NCBI GenBank assembly: GCA_040954595.2 | Contig: CM082582.2 | Span: 12,896,001-12,960,000 of the forward strand | Direction: 5' to 3' | Origin: Balanoglossus misakiensis | Lineage: Eukaryota > Hemichordata | DNA length: 64,000 bases | Shown: one piece after another, positions 33,771-48,700 of the stretch | How the letters are laid out: each line of letters begins with the position of its first letter | How positions within the stretch are numbered: the stretch's first letter is position 1 | Position numbers and translations under genes: made by a program | The notes under the pieces: generated by a model | The model's input: only the letters and a program-made list of their open reading frames with translations | Told to the model about the DNA's origin: nothing | Database searches by the model: none

Positions 33771-36700
33771 AAAACTTTTCAAAGAACACTCTAACGATAT
33801 CAGTACAAATACAGGGAACGCTGTACAAACACTGCGAGTGATTAAAACGTGACCTTTGACCCCAAGTAACTTTTGCCCATAGTCGATGCAGCGCCTGTAA
33901 TGTTAGCGTCAGCTGATATTTATGGCCATGCTTCGACAGATATAGCTATTGACAGACGTTTTACTTGACGAAATAAGGTTAGTTGCAGAGACCATTTAGG
34001 CGAGAGTATGATTTTTAACCGTGAGCTTTGATGTTTGACCACACGGAAAGGCATTTATGATGGAGACTTCTCTCCATCAATTATTAATGAATGTGCAACT
34101 AAAGTCCACATTTACAACGGACATGACCGACCTCTATTTTTGTTGTTATTAATTTTAACGAATTAAGAAACACGAATATTGCTGATGATTATAAGTAGTC
34201 TACTTTATCACTTGTAAGACAATGCTCAACATTTCCTCCGAGTCATTCCGCAGTTGTAACATTTGGCTAAAAATGTACATGGGATTATCCTTCTGTATAT
34301 GTTAGTTTCGACCTGGCATCTTCATGGTTTAGAGGAATTGTCGGCCATTTAGCCACATTTTCCTCTTAAAACAACATCACACGAAGTATACCCAACTGCA
34401 ATGGATAAAATCCCGCAAAGGTGTATCAGGATGTTTTAGTCTAGAACCTAGCCTTCGTGTTTTGTGTGTGAGTGGGGAAAAGTGAAAAATACGAAGGCTT
34501 GCTTCGAGAGCACGTGTAGTATGTTGTCGTGTGCAGACAACATCACCTGGTACGTACGTCTACGTCAATGCAACGTCGTTCGCATTCTAGGCAACACTAC
34601 AACTTGTCGCGTTCGGCATAGATTGTTTCTGCTGCACTTTCAATTAAACTTATTCTCCCACGATGACCGTATTTATATTTTATTTTGTTTGTGATTATTA
34701 TTATTATTATTAATTTTTTGGTATCATCTTTGTATTCTAGTGACGGATCCATGCACCCCAAACCCGTGCCTCAACAATGGATTCTGTACCGATATTGGCA
34801 ACAACAACTTCATGTGCACTTGTGCCGGCTGCTTCTCAGGGACAATTTGTGAAAATGGTAAAACATCATTGTCATTCCATTTATAAATTATAGACCAGGT
34901 CTACAGTTCTCAAAGCTTAAAATGTATAGTCACCCTAAATTTACCTATGCCCATATATGGTTATTAAAGGCTTGTGACATGTAAGTTGTGAAAGTCTGTG
35001 ATTGGCTAGATTTCAACTTTCCATGGTAACTGGTTAAATTTGCATAGGTGACTATATTTCAGCTTGGAAACTGATTAAATTTGCAGACCTGACTTTTATA
35101 CCTTTAACAATTGATGGTGTAGGTTTTTTAGTTGAATTAACTAGAAGTGGAACCTACCGGTAATTAATAAGAGATTCCAAAAGTATCACATCCATGGAAG
35201 TTTGGTGCGACATACTATGGAATTTTGAAAAAGTATCACATTTTCAAACTATGTTACTTTTCTTTCTGTATTCTCCGTGGTGATTTACATAATTCTATCT
35301 TCATATCATTACTGAAGACTATGATCAAGGACATGATGGGAAGGAAAGGTGATTTTCATACAGTCATTTTGATAAGACTGCTTGCTTTCTGTTTATATTC
35401 ACAGCCATTATAAACCCATGCAATGCCAATCCATGTCTCAACAATGGAGTGTGTCAGCTGACATCTTGTTCAACCTATTCCTGTCAATGTAGTGGGTGCT
35501 TCACCGGACCAAACTGCCTGACCCGTAAGTGTACACCAACCCAATCTGATTAAAATCAGATGTAGGGAACGGCGACATGTTTTTTTTTATGCTGTCGCCT
35601 CAGGCCTGTAGGCGACAGCATAAAAAAACCATGTCGCCGTTCCCTACATCTGATTTTAATCAGATTGACACCAACCATGACTACGACAATTGTCGTAAAC
35701 CATGGCAACTGCTTCTAGCCTTGGTTTAGCAGACTTTCATTGGAGATCCTGGGGGCTATTGTAGAAAAAGAGCCAATCAGAAAAGGCATCTCATAACACC
35801 TTTGGCTTGCCACCATGATGGCAATATACCAAGAGTAAACATGCACTGTATTGGAGACAAGTGATTGTCTAATTTGAATATCATGAATATTTAAATTCTC
35901 TTTTAAAATTGCAGTTTCTCATTCAAATCAGCCAGAGCTTTTTATTGGGTAGCATAGTGGAGTACATGTATAAGTAAAAGCTTTGGCTCTTGAGAATGGA
36001 CTCTGATATAAATGCAGTTTGTGTGTACTGTAAAACAGGTTATTTTCGCGCGCAAAAAAAACATGAAAATAAAAGGTCGCAGTTTCAGACGGAATAGGAG
36101 AAACCATGGTAGCAAATTAAAAAGCTACATGCAATTTTCATATTGTATACTTGAGTAAACTTTCCCAATTGCCTTTGAAGGTGTTTCCCATTGAAACATC
36201 TATTGGGAAATGGAAAAGGATAATTAATATTACGATGCCTGACTTATGACTAAGCATGAATGAGCGCATGCGTATTCACTAACTATTACAGCTTGCAGTT
36301 CAACCTGTTAAATATTGTCTGAATAAAAGGAAAAGTCTCTGTACTGGTCTAATAGACCCTATAGCAGGATTTTCAAACTCCAGTATTGATAGGTGCAACA
36401 TGTATGTACAGGGCTGGTATCTTTGGGTTGGAGTACCGGTATATATTAAGATACTGTTTAATTTCTGGATCCATGATGACTATCACAGTTGTGAAAATGA
36501 TTGGATGGACAAGTTGTTACATTGTGTCAGTTTTGTTAATTACTTCACTGGTTGTCTCTATAGCTATTGCTGATCCCTGCTCTCAGAATCCATGTGGCAT
36601 CCCTAGCGTTAATGGTCTGTGTTCAAGGGATATGATTCAGTGTACAACCTATTCATGTCAGTGTCTTGGGTGCTATACAGGGCCCAACTGTGCTCAAGGT

Positions 36701-39700
36701 AAACACCAATCGCACTGGTATTGTTTTAATGGAATTTATAATTTTAAACAGCTCATCTCTGCTGTCCCTAAGTTTAGTTTTCAGAACAATATACAAACAA
36801 TATACAGTAGAAATGATTTTTAAACCTATAAGGAATAAAGATTTCCTAAATCGGGTTTTACTGAAATGGACTACCGTGTAGTCATCAGGGCAGTGATTGT
36901 TGTAAACTTAGTACAAGTTGTTTCATCTGTACATCATATGGGGATCAAATCTCTGAAAAAAGTGTGATGGATTTCTAAGAGGACATCTTCATTTAGATGA
37001 TAAAAGAGAAACAGTATTGAACTGTGAAAACTGATCTTGCATTGATTGTTTTTTCTGATAGCGTAACTCATTGGTGAATACATAATATGTCAATTTAAAT
37101 ATTTTACTTCATGTTTGCTTACAACTAGTATCAAATGGCTGCAGCAACACTCCATGTTTGAATGAAGGCCAGTGTATTCCTCAATCTAGCAGTTGTTCCT
37201 TGTACACATGTCAGTGTAGTGGTTGCTTCACGGGACTAAATTGTGAAATTGGTACGTAAAACAAAATTCATGACCCTTTCAATTCGTTCTGATTTCTCCT
37301 TTGATATTTTCCAAAGAGATCATTTATTTCTCAACACATGGTACACTAAGCTAGCTGACAGAAGCCGACTTATGACGTCTACATATTGAAACTTTAACGA
37401 ATGCTCTCATTTCTAAGGAAAGTACAAAGTTTGTCAAAGTTGACCAACATCCTATAGATACAAAACATAGATATGAACAAAGTTGACTGCAGAATTGGAA
37501 TCTTTATGGCATTACTGAAAGTATTATCATTACAAATGAATTGTACTATTTTCAGCGAGAAACCCGTGTGGTGCAAATCCTTGTCAAAATGGTGGAGGTT
37601 GTGTGCAGCTTTCTTGTGACCTCTACACCTGTCAGTGTCCTACGTGTTATACTGGACAAAACTGTCAGAATTGTAAGATTTTATTGTCTTTACTCTCTTG
37701 ATCTTAGTGTCCGGCTAATATTATTCCCATGCCAAACCCTAAGGCTATTCCCTTGCAATCAGCTGTCATTTAACTATTATCTGATATGTTTTGTATGTTA
37801 CAAAACTGTAGGTACTGTAATGTTGCATAGTTTATGTGTTGATCTGTGCTTGCATAGGTTTTGACTTGTAACAGTACCTGTGCACATCTACCCTTCCACA
37901 TATTACCAAGGCAACAGCACCCTGGATGATATTATCTATCTGCCCTTCCAAATCTTACTTGAACAGTGCAACTGATGCTATGGCTTGTGGTACCCATGCC
38001 TGCCTTTCCTAGTACTGCTTACCCCAAAACAGATGATTAATTGCAGTAAAATACTTTCCCTCCTGTAGAAGATTATTTATCCCGCAAAATCCACTTGCTT
38101 TTCCTCTTGCATTACATCTTACCTTGTAGGAGACAGTTCTTTTGGCTAGCACACTTTTCAAACCTATAATGTACTTTCTCCTACTTTCATGGATCTTAAT
38201 TGTTTTCTAGTGTCACGAGTGACATGTTTTTACTGTCTGTTTTAGAACTGCATTCTATATGGTGATTCTGTGCATGGTGAAATAAGACAATAATTGCAAA
38301 CTAGCTGGCAAAAACAGAACTTACTGGCAGGTCCTTTATTAGAAGAAGTGTAATTGTTTGTGGCAGTTTGTTTTCCTTGGTGAAAGTTGACCAGGCTTTC
38401 CTTAAAGTCCTGTAGTCCTCCTCAGATTTGTCTGATTATGATGATGGCAGCAGCTGACCCTATTTCTTAATCATGACATGTTTATGTCTCTCCACAGCCA
38501 TCAATCCATGTGACAATCATGTCTGTCAAAATAACGCAGTATGCACACAACAGATGAACTCCTGTACGGCATACACATGTCAGTGTGTTGGCTGTTTCCA
38601 GGGCACTTACTGTGAAACACGTAAGCCTTATACAACTGTATTCTCTTTATGTTGGCCAACTTAACCTGTTCATGGCCATATGGTTTGGTCCACATCCATG
38701 GCAAAGTTAGACCTCTATAGGAGGGTTGGAAGTGTTAAATGGAATGACAATTATTGAGTCTTTTGTACATGTGTATATTAAGCATTATACACATCAAATA
38801 CTAAGTGGATTAATTAGTATTTTTATGTACAGATGTATGTACCGGTATATCTACACATCTATCTCAAACTGAATCTTGTATCAGTTTGAAATGTATGCAT
38901 ACTAGTAATATGAGGAGCCTTTGACTGTTTTGAATATTTTCTTCTCCAAATCATATTAGCTTTGAGCGGCTGCAGCCCCAACAACCCATGTCAGAATCAA
39001 GGGGTATGTAATGCAAGGCCTGGCGGTTCCTGTACTGATTTCACATGTTCCTGTCCAACATGTTTTACTGGAACTTTTTGTGAACAGAGTGAGTAGAGAC
39101 TGACCACAGAATGCTGTTGCTGCTCTGTTGCAAAACAATAAAGCTGCTCGCTTGATATTGCCAAGTGGTTGAAGTAACTCTGGCTGTTCTCCAGAAGGTT
39201 TGCTGTCTGTCTGCTCTTAGCACTCTGCCTCAGAAACTTGCAGAACAGAGCTGCTAAGTTGCAAGCTTATTCGCAAATAGCACCTGCCCAGTACATGTAT
39301 TGCTACAGTGCTACAGACTCGCCTGCCACAAGCAGTGCTCAGTGATTTTATCCCAAATCCTGAGACTATATATACCACTGACATATGGCAAACCTGCTTA
39401 ATACTGTGTTTCTACTTTACATTGAGTAGACTGCACTAGCTTCCAAAATGGTGCAGCATAAAGCAATGATTCTGCAAACCAGTGCTTATATAAGCATGGC
39501 ATGTAAGACTAATAACACTGTGATTCCAGGTAATCCAAAATCTTACAACTAAACACTTAACTGAGTCGTAAACTTGTTTAAGGAGCAATTATGCGCTATG
39601 GAATAATTGGTTCCTGACTGAGAACTCTGCCCTCATGCAGCTTGGACACAAAACAGAAGTCACACCACTAAAATCCTGCAGGCTTAGCAGCTCATATTGC

Positions 39701-42700
39701 AAAGCTGCATGCTCGCTTGCAATGCATTAAAATGTTATTATCATTGTTATTTTCTTTAACTGTATTTCTTAGTTGAAAAGCAGTTATCGTACTAGTAGCA
39801 GAAAAATCTTGTGAAGATATTAAGCTCTGTGTATGTCTTTCAAAGTTCAACTTTTGAAAATTTCATACTCCTGTACCTCAGAAAAAATGCTGTTGTTCGC
39901 TGTGCAGTGATAATGTAATTTAAACTTTATGCTATCATATTGTACTGTTACGTCAGCGTAAGAATTTTGGATGCAGCTCAGCTCGTTGTTTTATACATGT
40001 AACCCAAGTTTGATGTCTTTGTTTTCTAGGTGTTGACCCATGTACCAATCATGCATGTCAGAACAATGCACAGTGTGAGACTGATCCAACAGATTGCCAG
40101 CGCTATGTCTGTAATTGTATTGGTTGCTTTACGGGACAGTATTGTCAAACTGGTATATATCATTTCATATCACTTGATTTTCATTTGGCGGGCTAACCCC
40201 CTCCCCAAAAACAACAACCTAACTAAACCAACTATTTTGTTGTGATTTTCTTGAATTCAAAATGGGTGTGTCCCGTCAGAAGAGTGAAAGGCCCAACATT
40301 CTCAGTCATCCAAAGAGTGTAATGCCAAAATTCAAAATGGCTCGTCCGTACAAAGGAGCTTACATTGAGAAACAAATAAGAAATAGCATTCTTTAGTGTC
40401 GTCTGCAGACATACTTTATGGTATTTTCATCACCTCAAAGCATTCAACAAAAGTTAACTAGAAAGATATCATATTCTGGTAACAGATATTTTTGCTGCTT
40501 TTTTATTATTTCACAGAACAAAATGCTTGTACCAATAACCCATGCCAGAACTCCGGAACGTGTTTTCCCAATGGATGTTCTTTACATTTCTGTGCCTGTC
40601 AGACCTGTTATTCAGGAAATAACTGTGAAATACGTTAGTCTTCATGATTTTTTATGATAAAATAGATTTGTGTCTGAGCACTCACTAATACACTGTTGTA
40701 AGTTGTGCAGTGAAAGTAATTTTTCATGCGCATCTGATGGGGCTAGCACTGGATGAGCAATATATGTTGGTACTGAGCTGACACTGGGCAAGCACCAAGC
40801 TATCACATGGTGTGCACCAAGGTTAAGCATTGGGCTACCACTAGCTTAGCACTTAAGCTGTTAGTGGATTAGCAGTGAACTATCACTGCACTATTGCCAG
40901 TTTAGCATTTGAATGATATTGGATTGAGCAGTGGGCAAGCATATTGAACTAACATTGGGTTAGTACTGGGCTAGCAATATGCTGTCATTGTGTTATGGTG
41001 CTGGGCTAACACTTGGTCAGCCTTGATCTAGCAGTAGACTATCCCTGGGTAAGCTTTGGGCTTGCTTGGTACATTCGCAGTGGGTAAATCACTTGGCTGG
41101 CTTTGAGCTATGGATTAAAACTTTGTGCTGCACCATTACTTACTAAACACGGGTTGGCACATGGCTATCACTAGTCCAGTAGGAAACGCTTTCATTATTG
41201 AATTCAGTGGTGCGAGTCATAAGGTTAAGGATGGACAGCAGTTGTCTGTCATTGGCTTAATTAATCAGGTTTTCTGAATAAACAACCCTGTGAATTTTTA
41301 TGAGCTTCCCAGCACAATTTTGCCTGCACAGAGTGCTATTAAATTAACAATCAAGCTTGTGTGAAATAGTCTCGGAAAAACACTAAAATATGAACAGCGA
41401 ACTGTTCCCGTTTGACTGATTTCTGTCAATGGTATTCAGAGTGGTGTACTGAACCCTTCATCTTGAAAGACAATGCCACTTGACTGCAGATTCTATCATT
41501 TTCATCTTCAATCGTCTATAATTGTCATACCTTTATACTTTACAGTTCAAGATCCCTGCTCTAACAACTTCTGTCAGAACGGTGGACAATGTGTGGGTGT
41601 TCCAAATTCATGTACTGCCTACACTTGCACTTGTCCCCCGTGCTTCACTGGGCAGTACTGTCACACAGGTATAACATGCAAACTTTTCATCCATACTGCA
41701 GACAAAGTTGAAATGTTTTATTCTTTACATTACAATGCATCAGAAAATTCACTTTCATGTTTGTCTGTGTTTCTTCATCAATCGATCATGTGGTTTCCGT
41801 GATTTCTAGAACTAAACCATTGACTATTTTTTAAGTTAATCTAGTTTACAGGTTCTTACTCTCTGAAACTTTCAAGGACCTTCTTGAAATTAACCACTAT
41901 TTCCGGGAACAAAATTACATCTTTTGACATTACTTTCGATAATTTCATTTTATTTTGTATCTCAAAGAAAACATACTCTTCTCTAATGTTTACCGTTGAA
42001 CACAATTAATATCTGAAATGTCGTGTTTCAGCCGTCAACCCTTGTGCTAATAACCTGTGCCAGAATGGAGCTGTCTGTATTGGGGTGCCTAACCAGTGTG
42101 TCCAATATGAATGCCAGTGTTCGGCATGTTATACTGGAACATATTGTGAACAGGGTTCGTAACACTTTCTAATATCTAGCTACCAGCTTAACAAGCATGG
42201 CAGATTTCTACCAACATGACTTATATATTAAAACATTCAGACAAAACAAAGTAACACTAAACAATTCGTCAAAATCAGTACTGTAGCTTTTACTCTCGGT
42301 CTAGATAATCTATCTATGAAATAATGACTAACTAGATAATATCTGTATTTACGTTTCTGTGTGTCTGTTATGACTTCTAAATTGTCAGCTCTAATGTTAT
42401 CCAAGAGTCAAATCCGCAAGATACATGTATATGTTACGATTCCATAGCAAACTAAAGATTTTCTCCGGGAGTTGTGCAAAGTTTATATCATTGTGATATT
42501 CCTGTGTTCTGTCGAGATAAATTGCAGTGTAATATGGTGAGAATTAAACCCTGAAGTAGAGAATTTGAAAGCCAGGCTGTGTGAACAGTGAACAGAATTT
42601 TAGCCAAATATAATTCTCTCTCTCTCTCTCTCTCTCTCTTGTTACCTCTCTCCCTCAACAGCTCTAAGTGCATGCACCAATCACATCTGTGAGAACGGTG

Positions 42701-45700
42701 CTGCTTGCATTCCTGTTCAGAATTCATGCACGCAGTACACTTGTAGCTGTGCGGGCTGTTTCACTGGTCAATACTGTAACATAGGCAAGTCTAGTGTCTC
42801 CAGTTCTTGTCTATTCAGATTTCATGGCAGATGGATTTTCGTACCTCAGAATTTACTATAAAATGGCATTTAATGACAGAAGGTGTATGTTTTGTAAAAA
42901 TAGAGATATACACTTGAGCTTGAACTGTATGCGAGGTACTGGACTCACTTCATAAAGCCATCGTATATTTTGTGAACAACTTTTATAGAATGGATATTTT
43001 GAACTCACTGTTATCAATAGATTTTGTGTGATATGTGCTTGTCCACAAAATAAATTTGACATATATTGCAGTCCGTGTCAATTGCTGGGTTTGTAACCTT
43101 TTATATAATGTTCTATTTTCAACTCTCTAGCCCTTGACCAGTGCTCACCAAATCCATGCAATGGTGGCACTTGTATCAGAACACCAAACTCTTGCAGTTC
43201 TTTCATTTGTCAGTGTTCTGGATGCTTCACTGGGCTGAATTGCCAGATACGTAAGTTTTATATCATGACTTTTACCCTTTCACTGCCATGGTTTAGTCCA
43301 AACCCATTGTTTTCTATGGCAAGGTTGGACCTCTATAGAGGGAACTAGGGGTGGAAGGGTTAAGTAAAGGCACTAGGAAAAGTTCATTTGCCAAGTGTGT
43401 TTCAATTGCAAAGATGGCACCACTTGGCAACACCTCCTTGTTTATAAGAGCAAGATAAACTGGAGTTAAAGCTACTGGGAAAGAGGTGTGAAAAAAGTTT
43501 GATATGTCATGAGGACATATATATCTTTAAAAGTTCATATTGTAATGTACATGACTTATTCCATGTAACTTCTTTTATGGACTTGACTTTGTTCTATGTG
43601 CGTTGTTGGTTTTTTGTTGGTCTGTGTTGTGTTGTGCTGTGCTGTGCTCTGCAGTGCTGTGCTGTAAAGCTTTGTGTTTGCCATGTACATGTGATATTTA
43701 ACTTAAGAACTTTGATATTTGTGATTGCAATTATTTTGCTGTGGTAATATTAAGATCAGTCTTAATTTGGGTTTGGGTGAACATGAGACTCAGTAACATA
43801 AAACTTAATGCATACATGTACGAGACAACGTCGCCAAGTTCTTCAAATAGACGAACAGGCGACTGATGGTCAGTCTCTGTCAACTTTAAATTTTGTACAG
43901 GACTATCTGGTGATGTTGGACTTTCTGTAGACTTTAACACAGTTACTGATCCTGTCAGTAATCTCTCTACATATCTGTACGTTCCATATGCATACATGTA
44001 CCGGGTAAATGCGTATGACAAGGCGCGCGCCAGACAAAGCAACTGTACAATTTTGCAAAGAACCCTGTAAAGTGTAAAACTTGATTAACTTTGCTTTCAG
44101 CACAAAGCACTCTCTTAATATATACATATCCAATAAGTCTTGTGTGAAGTCTTTTCCACATAGTTCATGCCATAATGGCAACTCTGATTAATGTCAGTTT
44201 GTTCAGTGGTGATACGATCCTTCTCTGACACTGTTCTTATCACTCACATCTACTCAGTATGTGACAGCTAACAGTGTTTATTTTCCCATTCTATCCCCTG
44301 TTTGAATCAGCAGAATAAAGTGAGAAGAAAAAATAATTTGAAAAATTTGTTTGCAAAAGCACTAGATGCAATGACCTGCACCATGTAGCCTGGTAAAACA
44401 CGATATTATCAACAAAGCAGTGATGTACAATCACCAGGAATCAAATTCCTGCGCCTGAACTTTCTTACCTAGCTGAACAAGTGCGTGATTCATTCCTTTT
44501 CGTACACTAGGAATATAGATTGTAAACTTTTGTTTATGTTTTCTTTTGACAGCGATAGACCCATGTGGTAACCATGGGTGTCAGAATAATGGTCGTTGTG
44601 TAGATGACACCACTCCTGGGGCTGCGTGTGATGCATATATCTGTCAATGTATTGGATGTTACAGTGGAACTTCCTGTGAAATACGTGAGTTTTGATGTAC
44701 TCTAAGATAGGCAGTTAGTTAATTGATGTATATGTCTACAAACTTGTCCAAACACTAGTACATGGTATGAGGACTGTAAGACCAGGTGGTCCATTATTCT
44801 TTGATTTTCAAGTAATTTTCAAACAATTGCAATGCGACAGTATACACATGTGGGTAACAGTATACACATATTGACTGGCCATAAGGGCAACAGCATACGT
44901 CTGTAACCCGAGGGATTGTGAGTCAAAATAGTGTTGTGTGTTTATTGCAGTCTCTGATCCATGTGCCGCCAACCCTTGTATGAATGGAGCAACTTGCTAT
45001 CCTCTCGGCTGTGCTAGCAGATTCTGTGCGTGCACCCCATGCTATTCAGGGGAAAATTGTCAAACATGTAAGTATATTTTAGGAAATTTGTAACTGTCTT
45101 TTTGAATCAACAATTTCACTAATATGCTGAAAACATATTCTCTCTCTTGGAGAACCCATATTTCATTCTCTGTTAGTAAAGACCTGATGTTTTATTTTTC
45201 TTCACAGTGAATGACCCATGCGCGAATAGCCCTTGTCAGAACGGAGGCACATGTTCAATTTCACCTGTCAATTGTTTTGAATTCTCATGTAATTGTCCAG
45301 CATGTTACTCAGGACAAAATTGTCAGATAGGTAAGTTGACTTCATTTAAAGTGATCTTACAAGTATTATACAGAAAAACTTTTTAATTACTATCTTCAAC
45401 AAGGGACGATGAATTCAAAATGGTGTAGAACTATAGTAATATGACTTTTTCTCCAATCAAAATAATCTGATAATTTCTTTCTTTCTCTCAAATGACATAT
45501 GCAGTCTCTCTTTGCATTTTGTAAACTATATATACAGATGGCCACTAACACAGGTTTGACTGTATAACTGATACGCATTCAAGCAAATACAATTTTTGAA
45601 ATTTAAAACCGTTAATGTGTGTATACTTTCACCTTTCAGCTATAAATCCATGCCAGAATAACTTTTGCCAGAATGGGGGTGTCTGTGTTGCTGTCTCTGG

Positions 45701-48700
45701 TTCATGTACCCAGTACACCTGCCAGTGCCCAGTGTGTTATTCCGGAGATTATTGCCAAACTAGTAAGTTTTTCGTTCATTCATTCATTCATTCATTCATT
45801 CATTCATTCATTCATTCATTCATTCATTCATTCATTCATTCATTCATTCATTCATTAATTCATTAATTCATTCATTCATTCATCCATCCATCCATCAATC
45901 CATCCATCCATGCATGCATGCATGCATTCACTCACTCACTCACTCACTCACTCACTCACTCACTCACTCACTCACTCATTCATTCATCCATTCATTCATT
46001 CATTCATTCATTCATTCATTCATTCATTCATCCATCCATCCATCCATTCATTCATTCATTCATGCATGCATGCATGCATTCACTCACTCACTCACTCACT
46101 CACTCATTCATTCATTCATTCATTCATTCATTCATTCTGACAAGCGGCAGCTATACATTCATGTAACAGTGAATATAACCCAAGATGATAACGTGATGAT
46201 TTTTTCCCCTTTTGTACAACAGGGATCAATGCATGTGACAATCACAACTGTCAGAATGCTGGTGCTTGTATACCAGGCGCCACAGGATGTTCAAGTTATA
46301 CGTGTGATTGTGCTGGCTGCTTCACAGGCCAGTTCTGTACCATTGGTAAGTCCAGATAGAAAGTTCCTCTGGTCACTTTTTTGAGAAAATCAATTGGTTG
46401 CTTCATCATGTGGTCGCAGAATGATTTTGAGATATTTAATAATTGTCTTCTGTCCTTTGAAAGTGATTTAAATATCCATATTTTCATTGCTTAGTTTTCT
46501 TCTAATTATACAGCTTACTGATAAAGCATTACTCTTGCTTGCAAACCTGATTACTGGAATTGAATATAATTTGCAATTCCTTTGTTTTCAGTTAGAAACC
46601 TGTCCAAAGATTTCAAATAAAAGTAGAATTAAAAAAGCCAAAAAAACCCCCAACAAACTGTTGGATCACTATAGTTTGCTTTCTGGTTTCTTCAGATATT
46701 GCTTCTTCAAGATTTTGATTTGGACAGGTTTCATTATTTTAGCACGCTGCTATCATAGATGCTTGCTTCTGCATCTGCAAAGACATGTTGGATGTAGGAT
46801 GGTCAAGGTTTTCTTTGTAATTTCATCATCCAGCTGAGTGACATGTACATCCTGCATCCTACATTCACGCTACCCAGCAAATTTAACTTAACTATTTTTG
46901 TTGTGCTGTGCTTGAATTCTTTCCCCAAATGACAGAGCTTGATCCGTGTGGTTCCAACCCATGTCAGAATGATGGCATCTGCACTGCTTACTCCTGCACT
47001 TTCTACCTCTGCCAATGCCCAAACTGCTACTATGGAACTAATTGTGATATACGTATGTATATGTCATATTATGCGCATAACGTCTGGCCATGAGGGTAAA
47101 CATTCTATAGATATTTGTAGAATTCCATCGCCTAGTGAATTTCTATAGAACTTTATAGAATTTCAAAGAACATCTATAGAATTCTATTGCCAAATGAAAT
47201 TCCATAGAAGTTTATAGAATTTCAATAGATAGCTGTAGTATGAGATGTACTCTGAAATAACCAAGATTCTTCAGTATAATTTGTCTGTTCTTATTTAAAG
47301 GCTATCCTCTTTGCTTGAATTGCTTCCTCTTGTCTGGCTGAACTTTTTGCAGTGGCGGTAGATCAAAGCCGCCCTTTCGCTATTTCATACACACTCTAAC
47401 GATTTTCACTCTCCTTCTCTCTCCACACTTTTTTCTCAATAAACAGTTATGTTTACTTCATGACTTCATGACTCAATGCTGTTTTTCCCCCCAAACTGAT
47501 GCTTTGTGTGATCCAATGTTCTCTAAATCATGACTATAAGCAACCAACTGTGTGCTCAATTCTATCCCACCTGGTGGTAATATTGTGTTTATTTTTTTCC
47601 AACACATACAGTACAAGACCCATGTAGTCAGAATTTCTGTCAGAATAGTGGCACTTGTGTAGGAGTGCCCAATTCATGTACACAATACACTTGCCAGTGT
47701 ACAGAGTGTTTCACAGGAACCTATTGCACTACTCGTAAGTACAATGCATTTGTTCATTTCCATCAATAAAGTGGATGAATCTAACATGCTAAGCAATGAA
47801 ATTATTGTACGTGAGTTGGTATTATTGATGTCAAAGTTTCCAGAAACAGATGAAGATCCAATCATTTCAATCCAGTGTCTGAATTGTGACTACCTTTAAC
47901 GAACTTTGACACTTTTTACACACAGGGCGCAATCCGTGTGAAAATAACCAGTGTCAGAACCAAGCTGTATGCATTGCTTCACAAACCGATTGCTTTCAAT
48001 ATACCTGTCAGTGTGCTGGGTGTTTCACGGGTACATACTGTGAAGTCCGTAAGTATTTTTTGTTCAATATTGTGTCTGAACTCTGTGAAATGTTTTGTAG
48101 TCTCTATATACAGTATTTCTAGGCCATCTGGGCTGACTGAAATGTGATGGAATTCTTTTACTCAATGGGAATTATTCTCGTTTTATAGCTATAGATCCAT
48201 GCAGTAATAACCAGTGTCAGAATGGTGGACAGTGTCAGCCGCAAGTTAATTCATGCTCTGCATACACATGTGTTTGTGCTGGATGTTACACTGGACAGTT
48301 CTGTACCCAGAGTAAGTAACAATAGTTCTTCAAAATCTATTTTTGTCAAAATTTCAATTAGCTGTATATTAATTTAAGTGTTCAATTAGCTGTATATTAA
48401 ATTAAAGTGTTGCATCGTATATTGAAGGATTTTTTCAAACCCAACATTGCTTGTTTTTTTTCAGGGATAGATCCATGTGCCAATCATTTCTGTCAGAATA
48501 ATGGTGTCTGTGTGGGGGTTGGAGACTCCTGTACACAGTATGAGTGTCAATGTTCAACTTGCTTTACTGGACAGTATTGTACAACACGTAAGTAACTATG
48601 GTAACTGAGCTGAATGTAGAGATGAGTCAGTGGGTCTTGATATAAAATTCAGTGTCAAGTTTTATGGTTGCGGTGTTGTGTGTTGAAAAAACCTCACAGT

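Noticed and set aside
33498-33828. Minus-strand frames reading (YLSI)n
   Set aside because: Translation of the TAGA microsatellite, not a protein.
45910-46384. Plus-strand frames reading HSFIHSFI and HSLTHSLT repeats
   Set aside because: Translation of the TTCA/CACT array; the real exon is module 18 at 46223-46345 in another frame.
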